This document shows positions 16,408-25,796 of a stretch of DNA of 64,000 nucleotides, in pieces (within the stretch, counting starts at the first letter, position 1; each line of letters opens with the position of its first letter). The notes under the pieces were generated by a model. That model ran no database searches and was not told the origin of the DNA. It saw only the letters and a program-made list of their open reading frames with translations. The DNA comes from Gemmatimonadaceae bacterium (lineage in GTDB: Bacteria; Latescibacterota; UBA2968; UBA8231): NCBI GenBank assembly GCA_002726335.1, contig PBSR01000272.1, positions 35,802-99,801 on the forward strand, read 5' to 3'. The position numbers were made by a program, and so were the translations under genes.

Positions 16408-17874
16408 TCATCGATTCCATTCGTAGAGTCCCTTGCAGGCGCGTTGGTAGTGCTCTGGCCCACGTGCGATCCAGCAGGCCCCACCGGAATCGACCTCGAT
16501 CAGTCGCGGCGACACAGGCTCATAGGCGGCACGGGGCGCAACGGCCCCTTTGGCGACCAGGATCTTCTGTTGCTCGGGTGCGATCCCGACGCTGGTGATC
16601 TGGTGAATGCTGTTGGGGGACTGACGCTCGGTGGTAAGGACGAGAAGTCCCACACCGTCGCCGGATGAAGTGCGCACCACCGCCGTGAGGCCCTGGTTGT
16701 GGCGACGCCCGCCACCATGGCGCCGTTCACGCTCTTCGTACGACCCATCACTCAGGGTCCGCACGGTACCGGTGATCTTCTGTGGGGTCCCATGTTCGTC
16801 GTCGGTCCTGGCGCCGACTGTCAGGGCAATGGCGGCGCCAATCCCAGCCTCGAAACACGCCTGGACCGCAACGGGGTCCCAGAGCGTCACCACCCACGCG
16901 TCCGCGCCGAGGGCGAGCAGCTGCTCGAGAACAAAGGTCGCGTCTCCGGCGGAGCCGCCACCGATATTGTCACCGAAATCCAGCAACGTGACCGGGTGTA
17001 CATCACTGGCCATCGCCTGCCGAACGGCCGCCTCCGGCGTCGCTACGTCGGTGATGAGTCTGTCGCGCTCTGCCCACATGGCTTCGGCGATTCGTTGCGC
17101 CTCGGAATCTGCCCGAGCCTGGTCTGCATCTGTGATGACGACGACAGAGGGGGCCATCCACTCGACATCGGCGTACTGATACCCGGCGGCAATCGAGCAG
17201 GAAAGGATCCCGTCCTGCCGCTCCAGGTCGATGGCCAGAGCCATCAACGGCTGCATCGGGGCGACACTCGTGTTGTGGAAGTAGATATTGAACAGAAGCT
17301 CCGGCTTGGCCAGGGCCATCGTCGGCCGGATCTCGCCGCACACGGTCCGGGCCAGAATCGTCGCCGCCTCGATCCCACGCTCACGCTGATCTACATGGGG
17401 GTTTGTCTTGTAGATGACAAGGGCATCCGCCGCCTCCACCAGTGCAGGCGGCACGTTGGCGTGGTAATCGTGAGTGACCACGATCGGCGTTCCTGGACCC
17501 ACCAGGTCGCGGACGCGGCGCACCGTCTCGGCATCACCGTGGGGAAACTCTTCGGCAACGAGGGCTCCGTGCAGCGCCAGGAGCACGCCCTCCACACTCG
17601 CCAGCGCATCGATACCATCGAGAATCCGACCGGTGATCTCCTCGTACGCAGCTGATGTCACAGGCCCGGCAGGGGTCGCGGAGGCCGACAGTATGGGGAG
17701 CAGCTCCATATCGAGATCACCAGCGGCTGCGATGTAGCCGGCAATCTCGGTATACGAGTCCTGCTGCCGCATCAACACCTCCGTCCCCGTGGTGATGCCG
17801 AAATCCTCGAGACGGGTCGGCTGACTGGAGAAGGTGTTGGATTCGTGAGCGAAACCGGCGACAGCGATTCTCAT
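16408..17874 (-). CDS. M81 family metallopeptidase (microcystinase C/MlrC-like)
   Basis: 488 residues from ATG 17874 (MRIAVAGFAHESNTFS). The N-terminal DUF1485-type domain has the zinc ligands Asp136, His138 (THDYHAN) and His160 (KTNPHVDQRE), with the same 2- and 22-residue spacing as in MlrC. The C-terminal MlrC domain starts near 300 (LLDFGDNIGGGSAGD). Sphingomonad MlrC hydrolyses linearised microcystin, but the family is far wider than microcystin degraders and most members have no known substrate. No signal peptide. Together with the Gfo/Idh/MocA gene it suggests small-molecule catabolism. Confidence 0.87.
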   Translation of the reverse strand: MRIAVAGFAHESNTFSSQPTRLEDFGITTGTEVLMRQQDSYTEIAGYIAAAGDLDMELLPILSASATPAGPVTSAAYEEITGRILDGIDALASVEGVLLALHGALVAEEFPHGDAETVRRVRDLVGPGTPIVVTHDYHANVPPALVEAADALVIYKTNPHVDQRERGIEAATILARTVCGEIRPTMALAKPELLFNIYFHNTSVAPMQPLMALAIDLERQDGILSCSIAAGYQYADVEWMAPSVVVITDADQARADSEAQRIAEAMWAERDRLITDVATPEAAVRQAMASDVHPVTLLDFGDNIGGGSAGDATFVLEQLLALGADAWVVTLWDPVAVQACFEAGIGAAIALTVGARTDDEHGTPQKITGTVRTLSDGSYEERERRHGGGRRHNQGLTAVVRTSSGDGVGLLVLTTERQSPNSIHQITSVGIAPEQQKILVAKGAVAPRAAYEPVSPRLIEVDSGGACWIARGPEHYQRACKGLYEWNR

Positions 17875-17972
17875 ACTCGCCTCTCTTGAAGGCAACGGCA
17901 GCGGGGGTCGTCAAGTGAAGAGACTCACTCAGCGACCCCCGGGATGATGATGCGTGCGGGCGTGCGGGTCCG

Positions 17973-18536
17973 TCAGATCTTGCCCACGAGATCAAGGCCA
18001 GGCGTCAGGGTGTCGGCGCCTGGTTCCCAGTTGGCGGGACAGACCTGATCGCCGTGTTCAGCGACGAACTGAGCGGCCGTCAGCTTGCGCAGCAACTCCT
18101 TGGCGCTACGCCCGATGGGCAGATCGTGGATCTCGATGGTGCGCAGGACGCCGTCCGGATCGATGACGAAGCTACCCCGCAGGGCGAGGCCGGCATCCTC
18201 GATGTACGTACCGAAGGCGCGGCACAACTTACCCGTGGGATCTGCCACCATGGGATAGTTGACCTTGCCGATGGCCTCTGAGGTATCGTGCCAGGCTTTG
18301 TGGACGAAGGCGGTGTCCGTGCTGACACTGAGAATCTCGGCGTTGACCTTCTGGAACTCAGGATACAGTTTGGCGGCATCTTCGAGTTCCGTAGGACAGA
18401 CGAAGGTGAAATCAGCGGGGTAGAATACCAGACACAGCCATTTGCCCCGATAGTCGCTGAGTTTGATGTTCTTGACTTCACCCTCGTGGTACGCTTCCAG
18501 TTCAAAATCAGGGATTTCCGCCCCGATTCTTGCCAT
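17973..18536 (-). CDS. typical 2-Cys peroxiredoxin (AhpC-like)
   Basis: 187 residues from ATG 18536 with an AAGGAGG five bases upstream. It reduces hydrogen peroxide and organic hydroperoxides. Peroxidatic Cys47 lies in DFTFVCPTE, and resolving Cys166 in QVCPANWEPG near the C terminus. Length and both motifs match bacterial AhpC. No AhpF or dedicated reductase is adjacent; the thioredoxin-fold CnoX nearby is a chaperone type rather than an obvious partner. The gene is divergent from a glycosyltransferase, with a 78-base gap between them. Confidence 0.92.
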   Translation of the reverse strand: MARIGAEIPDFELEAYHEGEVKNIKLSDYRGKWLCLVFYPADFTFVCPTELEDAAKLYPEFQKVNAEILSVSTDTAFVHKAWHDTSEAIGKVNYPMVADPTGKLCRAFGTYIEDAGLALRGSFVIDPDGVLRTIEIHDLPIGRSAKELLRKLTAAQFVAEHGDQVCPANWEPGADTLTPGLDLVGKI

Positions 18537-18614
18537 GCTGCCCTCCTTGGGTGGTCGTTTTTCTGGTATGAACGGCCCTCTGGAGCCGCTCGTTCTCTCT
18601 CTGACAGTGGTGTA

Positions 18615-19757
18615 ATGAATACATCCTCTGCAGTAGACGCAAAGTCAGATCCTGGGACAGAGACAGCCTTGCGGGTGTTGTTCCTGGCACGGCGCTATCC
18701 GCCCACAAGAGGCGGTGCCCAAACCCACGCTTACAAGCTGTTCACCTATCTGAACGAGCGCATGCCGGTAACCCTCGTGGCTCTGGTGCGCGGGTCCGTC
18801 CTGCATCTGGCCTGGTTCATGCCGTGGGCGTTTCTGCGCGCGGCATTGGAACTGGCTCTGCGTCGGGTCGACGTGGTCTATTTCTCCGACGGCGTCACCG
18901 CCTCCCTGGCGTCGGTGCTGGCACCCCTGCGCGGGCGGGCCCGTTTCTGTTGCAGCCTCTACGGTCTGGAGATGACCTTCGGCAACCGCCTGGCACAGTC
19001 CCTGATGCGGACCGGGACCCTCGCCTGCGACGGCATCGCCGTGATCAGTGACAACTCGATCGACATCGCCGAGCGCGACTGGGGGATCCCCCGGGATCGT
19101 ATGCGGCTCATCTACCTGGGGGCCGAGCCGGAGGAACTCAGTCCGGAACGCGACGAAGAGCTACGACTCGCCTTTGAGGCCGAGCATGGCATCCGCTTCG
19201 GTCACGATCGGGTGGTGCTGAACCTGGGCCGGCAGGTCCCCCGCAAGGGGATGGCCGCTTTCATCGAGCACGGGGTGCCTCTACTAGACGAGAGCATCCG
19301 ACTGCTCGTGGTCGGCGGCGGCCCCGATGCCGACAGGGTAGGCGCGGCCAGGTCGGCACTGGCCAACCCCGATCAGGTGATCCTCCTCGGCATCCTCGAC
19401 GACGACACCAGCTCCATGCTGCGCCGGCACAGCGATCTCTTTCTCATGCCGAACGTACCGACGGCGGGTGACGTCGAGGGGTATGGCATCGCCCCTCTCG
19501 AAGCGATGTACCTTGGCACTCCGGTCGTCGCCTTCGCCGTCGACGCCCTGGTGGAGGCGGTACGCGAGGGTGGTTGGCTGCTGTCCTCCGGTGACTACCA
19601 TGGGTTTGTCGATCGGATTCACGCCTTCTACGAACTGGCGCCCGACGAACGGAAGAAGGCCGGGCGGCTCGCCCGGGAGTACTGCCGCCGCGAGTACGGT
19701 TGGGACACGACAGCGTCGCGCTACGCCGAACTCTTCCAGGAGTTATACCGCCCGTGA
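18615..19757 (+). CDS. GT4 family glycosyltransferase
   Basis: 380 residues from ATG 18615. A GT-B fold: the N-terminal acceptor domain contains RYPPTRGGAQTHAYKL, and the C-terminal donor domain contains VVLNLGRQVPRKGM and EGYGIAPLEAMYLGTPVVA, the E-x7-E region that binds the nucleotide sugar. It transfers a sugar to a lipid-linked or protein acceptor on the cytoplasmic face. It overlaps the next gene by GTGA (19754-19757). The glycan it builds is unknown; other sugar-transfer genes lie 4-23 kb away. Confidence 0.85.
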   Translation: MNTSSAVDAKSDPGTETALRVLFLARRYPPTRGGAQTHAYKLFTYLNERMPVTLVALVRGSVLHLAWFMPWAFLRAALELALRRVDVVYFSDGVTASLASVLAPLRGRARFCCSLYGLEMTFGNRLAQSLMRTGTLACDGIAVISDNSIDIAERDWGIPRDRMRLIYLGAEPEELSPERDEELRLAFEAEHGIRFGHDRVVLNLGRQVPRKGMAAFIEHGVPLLDESIRLLVVGGGPDADRVGAARSALANPDQVILLGILDDDTSSMLRRHSDLFLMPNVPTAGDVEGYGIAPLEAMYLGTPVVAFAVDALVEAVREGGWLLSSGDYHGFVDRIHAFYELAPDERKKAGRLAREYCRREYGWDTTASRYAELFQELYRP

Positions 19758-20803
19758 ATTACACCGAGCTCGACACCCCGGCCCTGTGCGTCGACATCGA
19801 TATTCTCGACGGCAACATCAGCCGGTTGCAGAGCGCCTGCGACGAACTGCAGATCGACCTGCGCGTGCACACCAAGACACACAAGACGCCGGCCATCGCC
19901 CGTCGCCAGATCGAGGCCGGCGCTGTCGGCATCGTCTGCCAGAAGCTGGGTGAGGGCGAGGCCATGGCCGCCGCTGGAATCCGGGACATCCTCGTCCCCT
20001 ACAACATCGTCGGTCGGCGCAAGCTGGAACGGATGGTCGCCCTGGCGCAGTCACAAGACACGAAGCTCACGCTGGCCGCCGACTCGGCGGTCACCATCGA
20101 GGGGATCTCGGCGGCGATGTCCGGTGCCGGATGTCAGGTACGTCTGCTGGTCGAGATGGATACCGGGAGCCATCGCTGCGGCACGCAGTCGCCACAGCAA
20201 ACGCTGGAACTGGCGCAGTTGATCGACAGACTGCCCGGAACATCCTTCGGTGGTGTCATGACCTATCCCAGTCGGGAGTCCATCGGACCGATGCTGGACG
20301 AGGTGCGTGAACTGCTCAGCGGCGCTGGTCTGCCACCCGAGACCGTCAGTGGCGGTGGCACGGGCAGTGAGAGAATCAGCAAGGCCCTGGGCTGTACCGA
20401 GACCCGCATCGGTTCCTATGCCTGGGAAGGCATGACCCGAGTCGGCAAACGAGAGGATCTTGATCCCGGACGCTGTCCCCTGCGACTCGTCACCACGGTG
20501 GTGTCTACCTCGGTGCCGGGGCAGTGTATCATCGACGCCGGCCAGAAGGCGTTCACGAGCTATCCCCCAACCCCATATGGCTACTGCCTCGAGAGACCGG
20601 AGATTCATATCAAGGGAATGTCGGTGGAGCACGGACACGTGGACATAGCCAGCTCCGACCGTACATTTTCGGTCGGTCAGATCCTCTCATGGATTCCGCT
20701 GCACGGGGGCATGACGACGAACCTGCACGACCGGCTCCATGTCCTGCGCGGCGGCGAAGTCGTCGACGAGTGGCCTGTCGCTGGACGTGGTCGCTGCCGA
20801 TAA
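19754..20803 (+). CDS. D-threonine aldolase/D-serine dehydratase-like PLP enzyme
   Basis: 349 residues from a GTG coupled to the glycosyltransferase. A fold-III PLP enzyme: ELDTPALCVDIDILDGNI start, Schiff-base Lys41 in RVHTKTHKTP, VSGGGTGS phosphate loop, and a C-terminal domain ending GGEVVDEWPVAGRG. In D-threonine aldolases and DSD1-type dehydratases a His-x-Cys or His-x-Asp pair near this end binds a metal. Here the segment reads PLHGGMTTNLHD, so the second ligand is Gly. The fold is clear, but the reaction is uncertain and may not need a metal. Confidence 0.8.
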   Translation: MNYTELDTPALCVDIDILDGNISRLQSACDELQIDLRVHTKTHKTPAIARRQIEAGAVGIVCQKLGEGEAMAAAGIRDILVPYNIVGRRKLERMVALAQSQDTKLTLAADSAVTIEGISAAMSGAGCQVRLLVEMDTGSHRCGTQSPQQTLELAQLIDRLPGTSFGGVMTYPSRESIGPMLDEVRELLSGAGLPPETVSGGGTGSERISKALGCTETRIGSYAWEGMTRVGKREDLDPGRCPLRLVTTVVSTSVPGQCIIDAGQKAFTSYPPTPYGYCLERPEIHIKGMSVEHGHVDIASSDRTFSVGQILSWIPLHGGMTTNLHDRLHVLRGGEVVDEWPVAGRGRCR

Positions 20804-20846
20804 CGCCTCCACATCCTCCTCACAACAGAAGACCAGGACAATCCAG

Positions 20847-21743
20847 ATGGAAGTCACGCCGCCGGGCGCCAGTGTCATCGAGGTCGATTCCACCAACTTC
20901 GAGCAGATCGTTCTTCAGGGATCCAAGGAACGGGTCATCGTCGTCGACTTCTGGGCTGAGTGGTGCGAGCCCTGCAAGACGCTGGGACCCCTCCTCGAGG
21001 ACGTCGTTACCGCCCTGGGACCGGGAATCGTCCTGGCCAAGGTCGATGTCGATGCCAATCAGGACCTGGCGCAGGCCTTCCGGGTACAGAGCATCCCTGC
21101 CGTCAAGGTGGTGAAAGACGGCCAGCTCGTGGATGAGTTTACCGGTGCTGTGCCTCGCGAACAGCTCGAGGAACGGCTGCGTCGGCATGTGCCGGATGCC
21201 CCACCAGGCGCAACTGAAGAGATGGCCGATCTGGTGGACGCCGCACGTGTACAGTTGGAGATGGGTGACGTGGAGTCGGCGGAGAGGCTCTACGACGAAG
21301 CCCTGCGGGAGGATGCTGAGAACGGGGCGGCCCTGCTGGGCCTGGCGCGGTTGCGACTGATGCAGGACGCCGATGAGGAAACCATCCGTGAGCTCGTGGG
21401 CCGCATCGAGGAGGGCAGCTCAGAGTGGGAGCAGGGCAAGGCTCTGCTCACGCACCTGGAGTTCCGCGGCCACTGCGAATCAGCCGGGGGTACCCAGGCC
21501 TGTGCGGCGCGGTTGCAGGGGAGTCCTGACGACTCCGAAGCCCGCTACCTCGTCGGTTGCTGTGCCGCCGTCGAGGGCGACTTCGACACGGCTCTGCGGG
21601 AATGGTTCACCATCGTCGAGACGGACCGCACGTTTCGCGAGGGGGCCGCCAAGGACGCCATGGTTTCCGTCTTCCACCTGCTGGGTCGTCAGCATCCCGC
21701 TGTCGGCGAGTACCCACAGAGATTGTACCGCACGCTGTACTGA
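20847..21743 (+). CDS. cnoX: thioredoxin-TPR chaperedoxin (CnoX/YbbN-like)
   Basis: 298 residues from ATG 20847, 43 bases after the PLP enzyme. An N-terminal thioredoxin domain (about 1-115) with active site WCEPC (Cys40, Cys43) and cis-Pro loop SIPAVKVV is followed by TPR units (LVDAARVQLEMGDVESAERL and three weaker ones). This is the architecture of YbbN/CnoX, a holdase that protects proteins from chlorine or oxidative stress and passes them to GroEL or DnaK. E. coli CnoX has SQHC and is redox-poor; both Cys are present here, so it may be redox-active. Confidence 0.87.
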   Translation: MEVTPPGASVIEVDSTNFEQIVLQGSKERVIVVDFWAEWCEPCKTLGPLLEDVVTALGPGIVLAKVDVDANQDLAQAFRVQSIPAVKVVKDGQLVDEFTGAVPREQLEERLRRHVPDAPPGATEEMADLVDAARVQLEMGDVESAERLYDEALREDAENGAALLGLARLRLMQDADEETIRELVGRIEEGSSEWEQGKALLTHLEFRGHCESAGGTQACAARLQGSPDDSEARYLVGCCAAVEGDFDTALREWFTIVETDRTFREGAAKDAMVSVFHLLGRQHPAVGEYPQRLYRTLY

Positions 21744-21766
21744 GTCGTGTCAGGTGCCGGCTCTTC

Positions 21767-22564
21767 TTAGAGCCAGGCGGCCTGCCCAGGACCAAGGATC
21801 TGCATACGCTGCCCCTTGCGCGCCAGCCTTGTGTTCGGGAATACCTGCTTGGCTTGCGTCAGTACCGCCGCCCCCTGGGCCGCGGGATAGTGAACCAGAG
21901 CCAAGGTGCTCACCGAGGCACCCATGGCCACTCGTGCCGCATCCTGGGGACGCGAATGCAGGGAGCGCATGTCCATGCTCTCGGACTCCGGGTTGCCCGC
22001 CGCCTCGTGAATCAACACATCGCAGTCTCGCGAAAAATCGACAAGGCCCTCATGATAGGCCGTGTCGCCACTGATGACGAGACTGCCCCGGGTTATCGTG
22101 TCGGTGAATCGATAGCAGCGAGCGTCGAGCGGATGGAACGCACGACCCACATCGATCCGCAGGTCGCCTACCTCCAGGCTCTCTCCCGGATAGACATGCC
22201 GCACGTGACACTCGGGAATCACCTGCGGGAAACGATCTGCCTGCAGCATTGCCAGGGACGCCGTGTGAACCGGCGTCAGGTCCTGCGGCCCGTACAGACT
22301 GATCGGCGGGGCATCAGGTCTGTCGCCAGCACGACAATTGCGCGCGAAGAGCAACCCCGGCAAACCTAGAACGTGGTCGTGATGACAGTGGGTGAAGAAG
22401 ACATGATCGATCTGCTCCGGCGTCGCCTCCAGCGTCTGCATGCTGGCGGCGACGTTGAAGCCGACATCCACGAGGATGTTGCCGTTCACGAGAAAGCACG
22501 TGGCCTCCTCGCCCGCTCCGACGCGTGTGCCCCCCACGCCGATAAATCCTACTTCCAATGCCAT
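21767..22564 (-). CDS. metallo-beta-lactamase fold hydrolase (RNase Z-like)
   Basis: 265 residues from ATG 22564, with AAGGAG eight bases upstream. The signature THCHHDH (His59, His61, Asp63, His64) supplies a dinuclear zinc site, with later conserved SGDTAYHEGL and HEAA segments as in tRNase Z and related hydrolases. An RNase Z exosite arm is not evident, so another hydrolase of this superfamily is equally possible. No signal peptide. It is downstream of fucU in the same direction (41-base gap). Confidence 0.8.
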   Translation of the reverse strand: MALEVGFIGVGGTRVGAGEEATCFLVNGNILVDVGFNVAASMQTLEATPEQIDHVFFTHCHHDHVLGLPGLLFARNCRAGDRPDAPPISLYGPQDLTPVHTASLAMLQADRFPQVIPECHVRHVYPGESLEVGDLRIDVGRAFHPLDARCYRFTDTITRGSLVISGDTAYHEGLVDFSRDCDVLIHEAAGNPESESMDMRSLHSRPQDAARVAMGASVSTLALVHYPAAQGAAVLTQAKQVFPNTRLARKGQRMQILGPGQAAWL

Positions 22565-22605
22565 GTCTGCTACTCCTTCTTCCTATCGTTGGTGGGCTTC
22601 CTGTC

Positions 22606-23040
22606 TCAGGACACCGGAGTTACGCCCTTCGTCAGAATCACGTTGCCGTACTTCGCCGTGTCTCCCGTCATGACGACGGCGCAGGCCTCACGAGCGCGAT
22701 CGTAGAATGCGAAACGCTCCAGACGGGCGATGGCCGCCGCTTCGGGCCAGTGGCGATCGATGACGGTCCGATAGGATGCCTCGACAGCTGGATCGACGGT
22801 GTCGCCCTCGACGGCAGCCATCATCGTGACCGACGCCTCCACGTAGGTATCGAGGCAGAACAGGGGCAGGATTGCCTCCAGCAGTCCGGCCACCGGCAAC
22901 CCGTCGGCCCGCAGACAGCGGCGCCCCATCCTCTCGCCCGGAAAATGGGCGTCGGCGAGTACGATCTCGTCTCCATGTCCCATGCGACACAGAGTGGCCA
23001 GGAGTTCCGGACTCAACAGCGGCGAGATTCCTACCAGCAT
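22606..23040 (-). CDS. fucU: RbsD/FucU-type sugar mutarotase
   Basis: 144 residues from ATG 23040, with GGAG seven bases before it. The start [20 protein letters not shown] and [14 protein letters not shown] are diagnostic of the RbsD/FucU family; His22 and the nearby Asp residues form the active-site entrance. The enzyme interconverts the alpha and beta anomers of L-fucose or a related sugar. The length (about 140) is typical of FucU. No fucose isomerase or kinase is in the window, so the sugar served is not certain. Confidence 0.9.
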   Translation of the reverse strand: MLVGISPLLSPELLATLCRMGHGDEIVLADAHFPGERMGRRCLRADGLPVAGLLEAILPLFCLDTYVEASVTMMAAVEGDTVDPAVEASYRTVIDRHWPEAAAIARLERFAFYDRAREACAVVMTGDTAKYGNVILTKGVTPVS

Positions 23041-23267
23041 ACCGGGCTCCAGTCGTTGCGGGTCGTCATTCGTTCTACCAACTCTACCAGGGCAAGCAAT
23101 GTCCGCCGCGGCGAGCGTTCTGGAGGAGCGTTCACGGCCGCAGCCATGAGTCGGGTGAAGGCGAACATCGGTTGTAAGCAGACCCGGCGACTATGGAGTG
23201 TCAAGCCTCCGTCACCCCTGGGATTGTGTCGCTCTGCTCCAGGCGTGTCCGTAACGATTCGCGCCGT
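23041..23267 (-). promoter_or_regulatory. intergenic region upstream of fucU
   Basis: 227 bases between the stop of the first GT-C/TPR gene and the fucU ATG. On the minus strand TTGACA occurs at 23204-23199, an exact -35 hexamer, with no good -10 at normal spacing (TTACAA lies about 21 bases on). I see no tRNA, no hairpin terminator and no convincing small gene. Confidence 0.3.
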
Positions 23268-25796
23268 TCAACGACTCTCGTTGCTGACAGCCTGTAGCCG
23301 GTCCTCCCACTCAGGTGATCTGTGCGCCATATCACGGAGATAGGACTCGGCCCGATCCCCTTCACCAAGACGCAGCAGATGGCGGGCGGTCTCTACGGCT
23401 GTATCCAGATTGCCTCTCGCGCCCTCGGTCAGAGTCAGCCCCACCACACGATCCAGGTGATGTATGGCCCGGTCGTGCTGGCCGAACCGTTCCGCGTCGA
23501 CGGCGGCGGCCCGGTGTACGTTGACCTGTTCGTCGTGCAGACGGAGCGACCGATCCCAGAGAGACAGCGCCAGCTTTGCTGCCCCTCGCTCACTCACGAG
23601 CTTTGCGGCTCGATTCAGCGTCATTGGCGATTCCCAGAGATCGGCCGCCATGAGGTAGGCGCGCTCTTCCATGTCCTGACGGCCTTCCTCCCGCAGCTGC
23701 CGGCCGGCGTGCAGGTAGGACTTCGACATGACCTCGAGATCGCCTGCTTTGAGTCCGGAGCGTCGCTCCCAACCCAGTTCCAGGATGCGAACCGCCTCGG
23801 ACAGCATTCCCAAGTCGATCAGGCTCGACGCCGTCGCCCAGGGCAACAGGACGGCGGACAGAGACCGGTCGTAGATACCTGCTGAGTATGACTGCATCGC
23901 GATGCGAGACCTCGCGGCGTCGCCTCGTCGTTCGTGGATCATCACCCGCAGCAGATGAACCAGGCCCGGGCCCGAAGTCCCGGCGTCGGCCAGGGCGGCC
24001 TCGGCACCCTCCAGATCCTCCGCCTGCATGGCCTGCACCCCGGCATGGTAACGGGCATCGTCACAGCCAGACAACCCAGATGCCTGTTCTCGCCAGGCCT
24101 TCAGCGCGGAATCATGATCTGCGCCCTGCCGCAGTACGTGTACCGCGGGATGGTCGAAACCAAGGAAGGACGGTTCCGCATCGTCGTCGTCAAACGCCCA
24201 CCCGGCCAGCCGGGGATAGACTTTGAACCGCTGCACCGGCTGAAGCCCGAGATCGCCGTCGAGGAGGGCGGTATAGAAGGAAGCGAGCACCGGATAGAGA
24301 TCCGGCGCGGCTGTGAACTGACGATACCGGTTGACGTCCGTGATCACCATCCAGTCGGCATCTGCAAGCCGCCCGGCCATGTAGCGGGCAGCGGCGCCAC
24401 ATGTCAGATATCCCCGCGTGGCAAATACGGTCGTGGTGTTGAGGTCGTGCTCCTGGTAGACCGACGCACTGAAGCTGCCGCGCATCGAGAACCCGCCCCG
24501 CTCGACGGTGACTGACGCCCCCGGCGAAACGTGCTCGTGAATCCAGCGACCGGCCGTGATCCTGGCGTCCTCCGTGCGATAGATTCCCGCGAAGGCGGCG
24601 CCGTACGTCCACGTGTACAACACAGCCGCAGTGACGCCAACCACGACCCAGCGTGACCGCCAGCGCCGTTCCCACAGATCGATCACCATGTGGCCCGCCA
24701 ACAGCCCCAGGGGCGCCAGCAGGGGCAGCAGGTAGCGCACGTGTTTGGTGTGCAGTCCGCCGATCGTCAGGAAGTACAGCGCGCACCACAAGGCAATGAG
24801 TCGATCGGTCCGTTCACCGCGGACCACCGCCCACAGCCAGCCTGCGGCCAACATCAGCGTCAACGGCCAGCCGCCCCCCCGAGGCCACAGGGCAGTCCAG
24901 AAATGCAGATACGGGATCGTGTCCGTATCGGCCAGTGACCATGGGCGCAGAACCTCACCCCGGGCGATGGCCACCGAGTAGGCGAAATCGTCCGTGCCCG
25001 TGGATTGCAGCATCGATTCGGGATTGAGCACTAGATGTGGCTGCAGCACGATCACCGTGATCACGGTAGCCAGTGCGGCGTACCAGATTCCAGGAGAGCG
25101 CAGGCCGCCCGTCACACGGCGCCATCCAGGCAATGGTGATGCCGTGAAGTGGGCGGCCGCCAGGACGAGGGCGGTCAACAGGCCGTTGAGACGGGTCGCG
25201 GCGGTGGCTCCGATCAACAGACCGGCCACCATGTATGCCCATGAGCTGCGGCAGCCATCGGCACGGACCACGGCGGCCAGGGACATCAGCGCCAGCAGTG
25301 CGAAGAGCCCGTCCACCGTGTAGAAGTGTGCCTGCTGGATCGCCAGAGGCGTGGCCGCAACCAGGAGAACGGCGGCAAGGGCCGTGGCTTCTCCCCAGAC
25401 GGTGTTCGCCAGCCGCCACATCGCCACCAGCGTCGCCAGGGACAGCAGCATCGATACGAAGCGCAGCGATATGACGGCCAGGCCCCGTCCGCCTTCGGTC
25501 GTGTGAGCCAACTCGTTGCCGGTGACGACAGCAACTGTCTCCAGCACGGCACGGCCCAGGTACATCGGCAGCGTACCGTATGCCGTCAGGGGCGGTTGCG
25601 TCGGATCGTCGAGAGCCAGCGAGGCGCTGATCAGCGTCGATTCGTCGGGATGAAACTGGTAGAACGAGGTCGTCCTGCCCGGTGTCTCCGCCTCGGACAG
25701 TACGAAATCGGACAGGCCTCGATCCCAACCTGTGGTTCTGAGGACCACTGCGGCGACGGTCGCCGCGACCAGTAGCCCCCGGCCCCAGGGACTCAC
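23268..25796 (-). CDS. GT-C membrane glycosyltransferase with C-terminal TPR region (pair A, second gene)
   Basis: 842 residues from a GTG at 25796 that overlaps the upstream paralogue by GTGA. About ten transmembrane helices fill residues 8-400; the first periplasmic loop carries YQFHPDES (Asp51-Glu52), the acidic pair expected in GT39/ArnT/PMT-type GT-C enzymes that use polyprenyl-phosphate sugars. A periplasmic domain follows (VTVERGGFSMRG), then a helical TPR-like region (about 590-840, e.g. GMLSEAVRILELGW). It is likely to glycosylate a protein or glycan outside the inner membrane. The acceptor may be bound by the TPRs. Confidence 0.8.
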   Translation of the reverse strand: MSPWGRGLLVAATVAAVVLRTTGWDRGLSDFVLSEAETPGRTTSFYQFHPDESTLISASLALDDPTQPPLTAYGTLPMYLGRAVLETVAVVTGNELAHTTEGGRGLAVISLRFVSMLLSLATLVAMWRLANTVWGEATALAAVLLVAATPLAIQQAHFYTVDGLFALLALMSLAAVVRADGCRSSWAYMVAGLLIGATAATRLNGLLTALVLAAAHFTASPLPGWRRVTGGLRSPGIWYAALATVITVIVLQPHLVLNPESMLQSTGTDDFAYSVAIARGEVLRPWSLADTDTIPYLHFWTALWPRGGGWPLTLMLAAGWLWAVVRGERTDRLIALWCALYFLTIGGLHTKHVRYLLPLLAPLGLLAGHMVIDLWERRWRSRWVVVGVTAAVLYTWTYGAAFAGIYRTEDARITAGRWIHEHVSPGASVTVERGGFSMRGSFSASVYQEHDLNTTTVFATRGYLTCGAAARYMAGRLADADWMVITDVNRYRQFTAAPDLYPVLASFYTALLDGDLGLQPVQRFKVYPRLAGWAFDDDDAEPSFLGFDHPAVHVLRQGADHDSALKAWREQASGLSGCDDARYHAGVQAMQAEDLEGAEAALADAGTSGPGLVHLLRVMIHERRGDAARSRIAMQSYSAGIYDRSLSAVLLPWATASSLIDLGMLSEAVRILELGWERRSGLKAGDLEVMSKSYLHAGRQLREEGRQDMEERAYLMAADLWESPMTLNRAAKLVSERGAAKLALSLWDRSLRLHDEQVNVHRAAAVDAERFGQHDRAIHHLDRVVGLTLTEGARGNLDTAVETARHLLRLGEGDRAESYLRDMAHRSPEWEDRLQAVSNESR

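Noticed and set aside
23041..23267. Possible tRNA or small RNA in the 227-base gap
   Set aside because: No cloverleaf arms, T-loop or terminator could be found.
24874..24880. Seven-C run inside a GT-C/TPR gene
   Set aside because: Of ordinary length for GC-rich coding DNA and within a membrane segment; not enough to propose phase variation.
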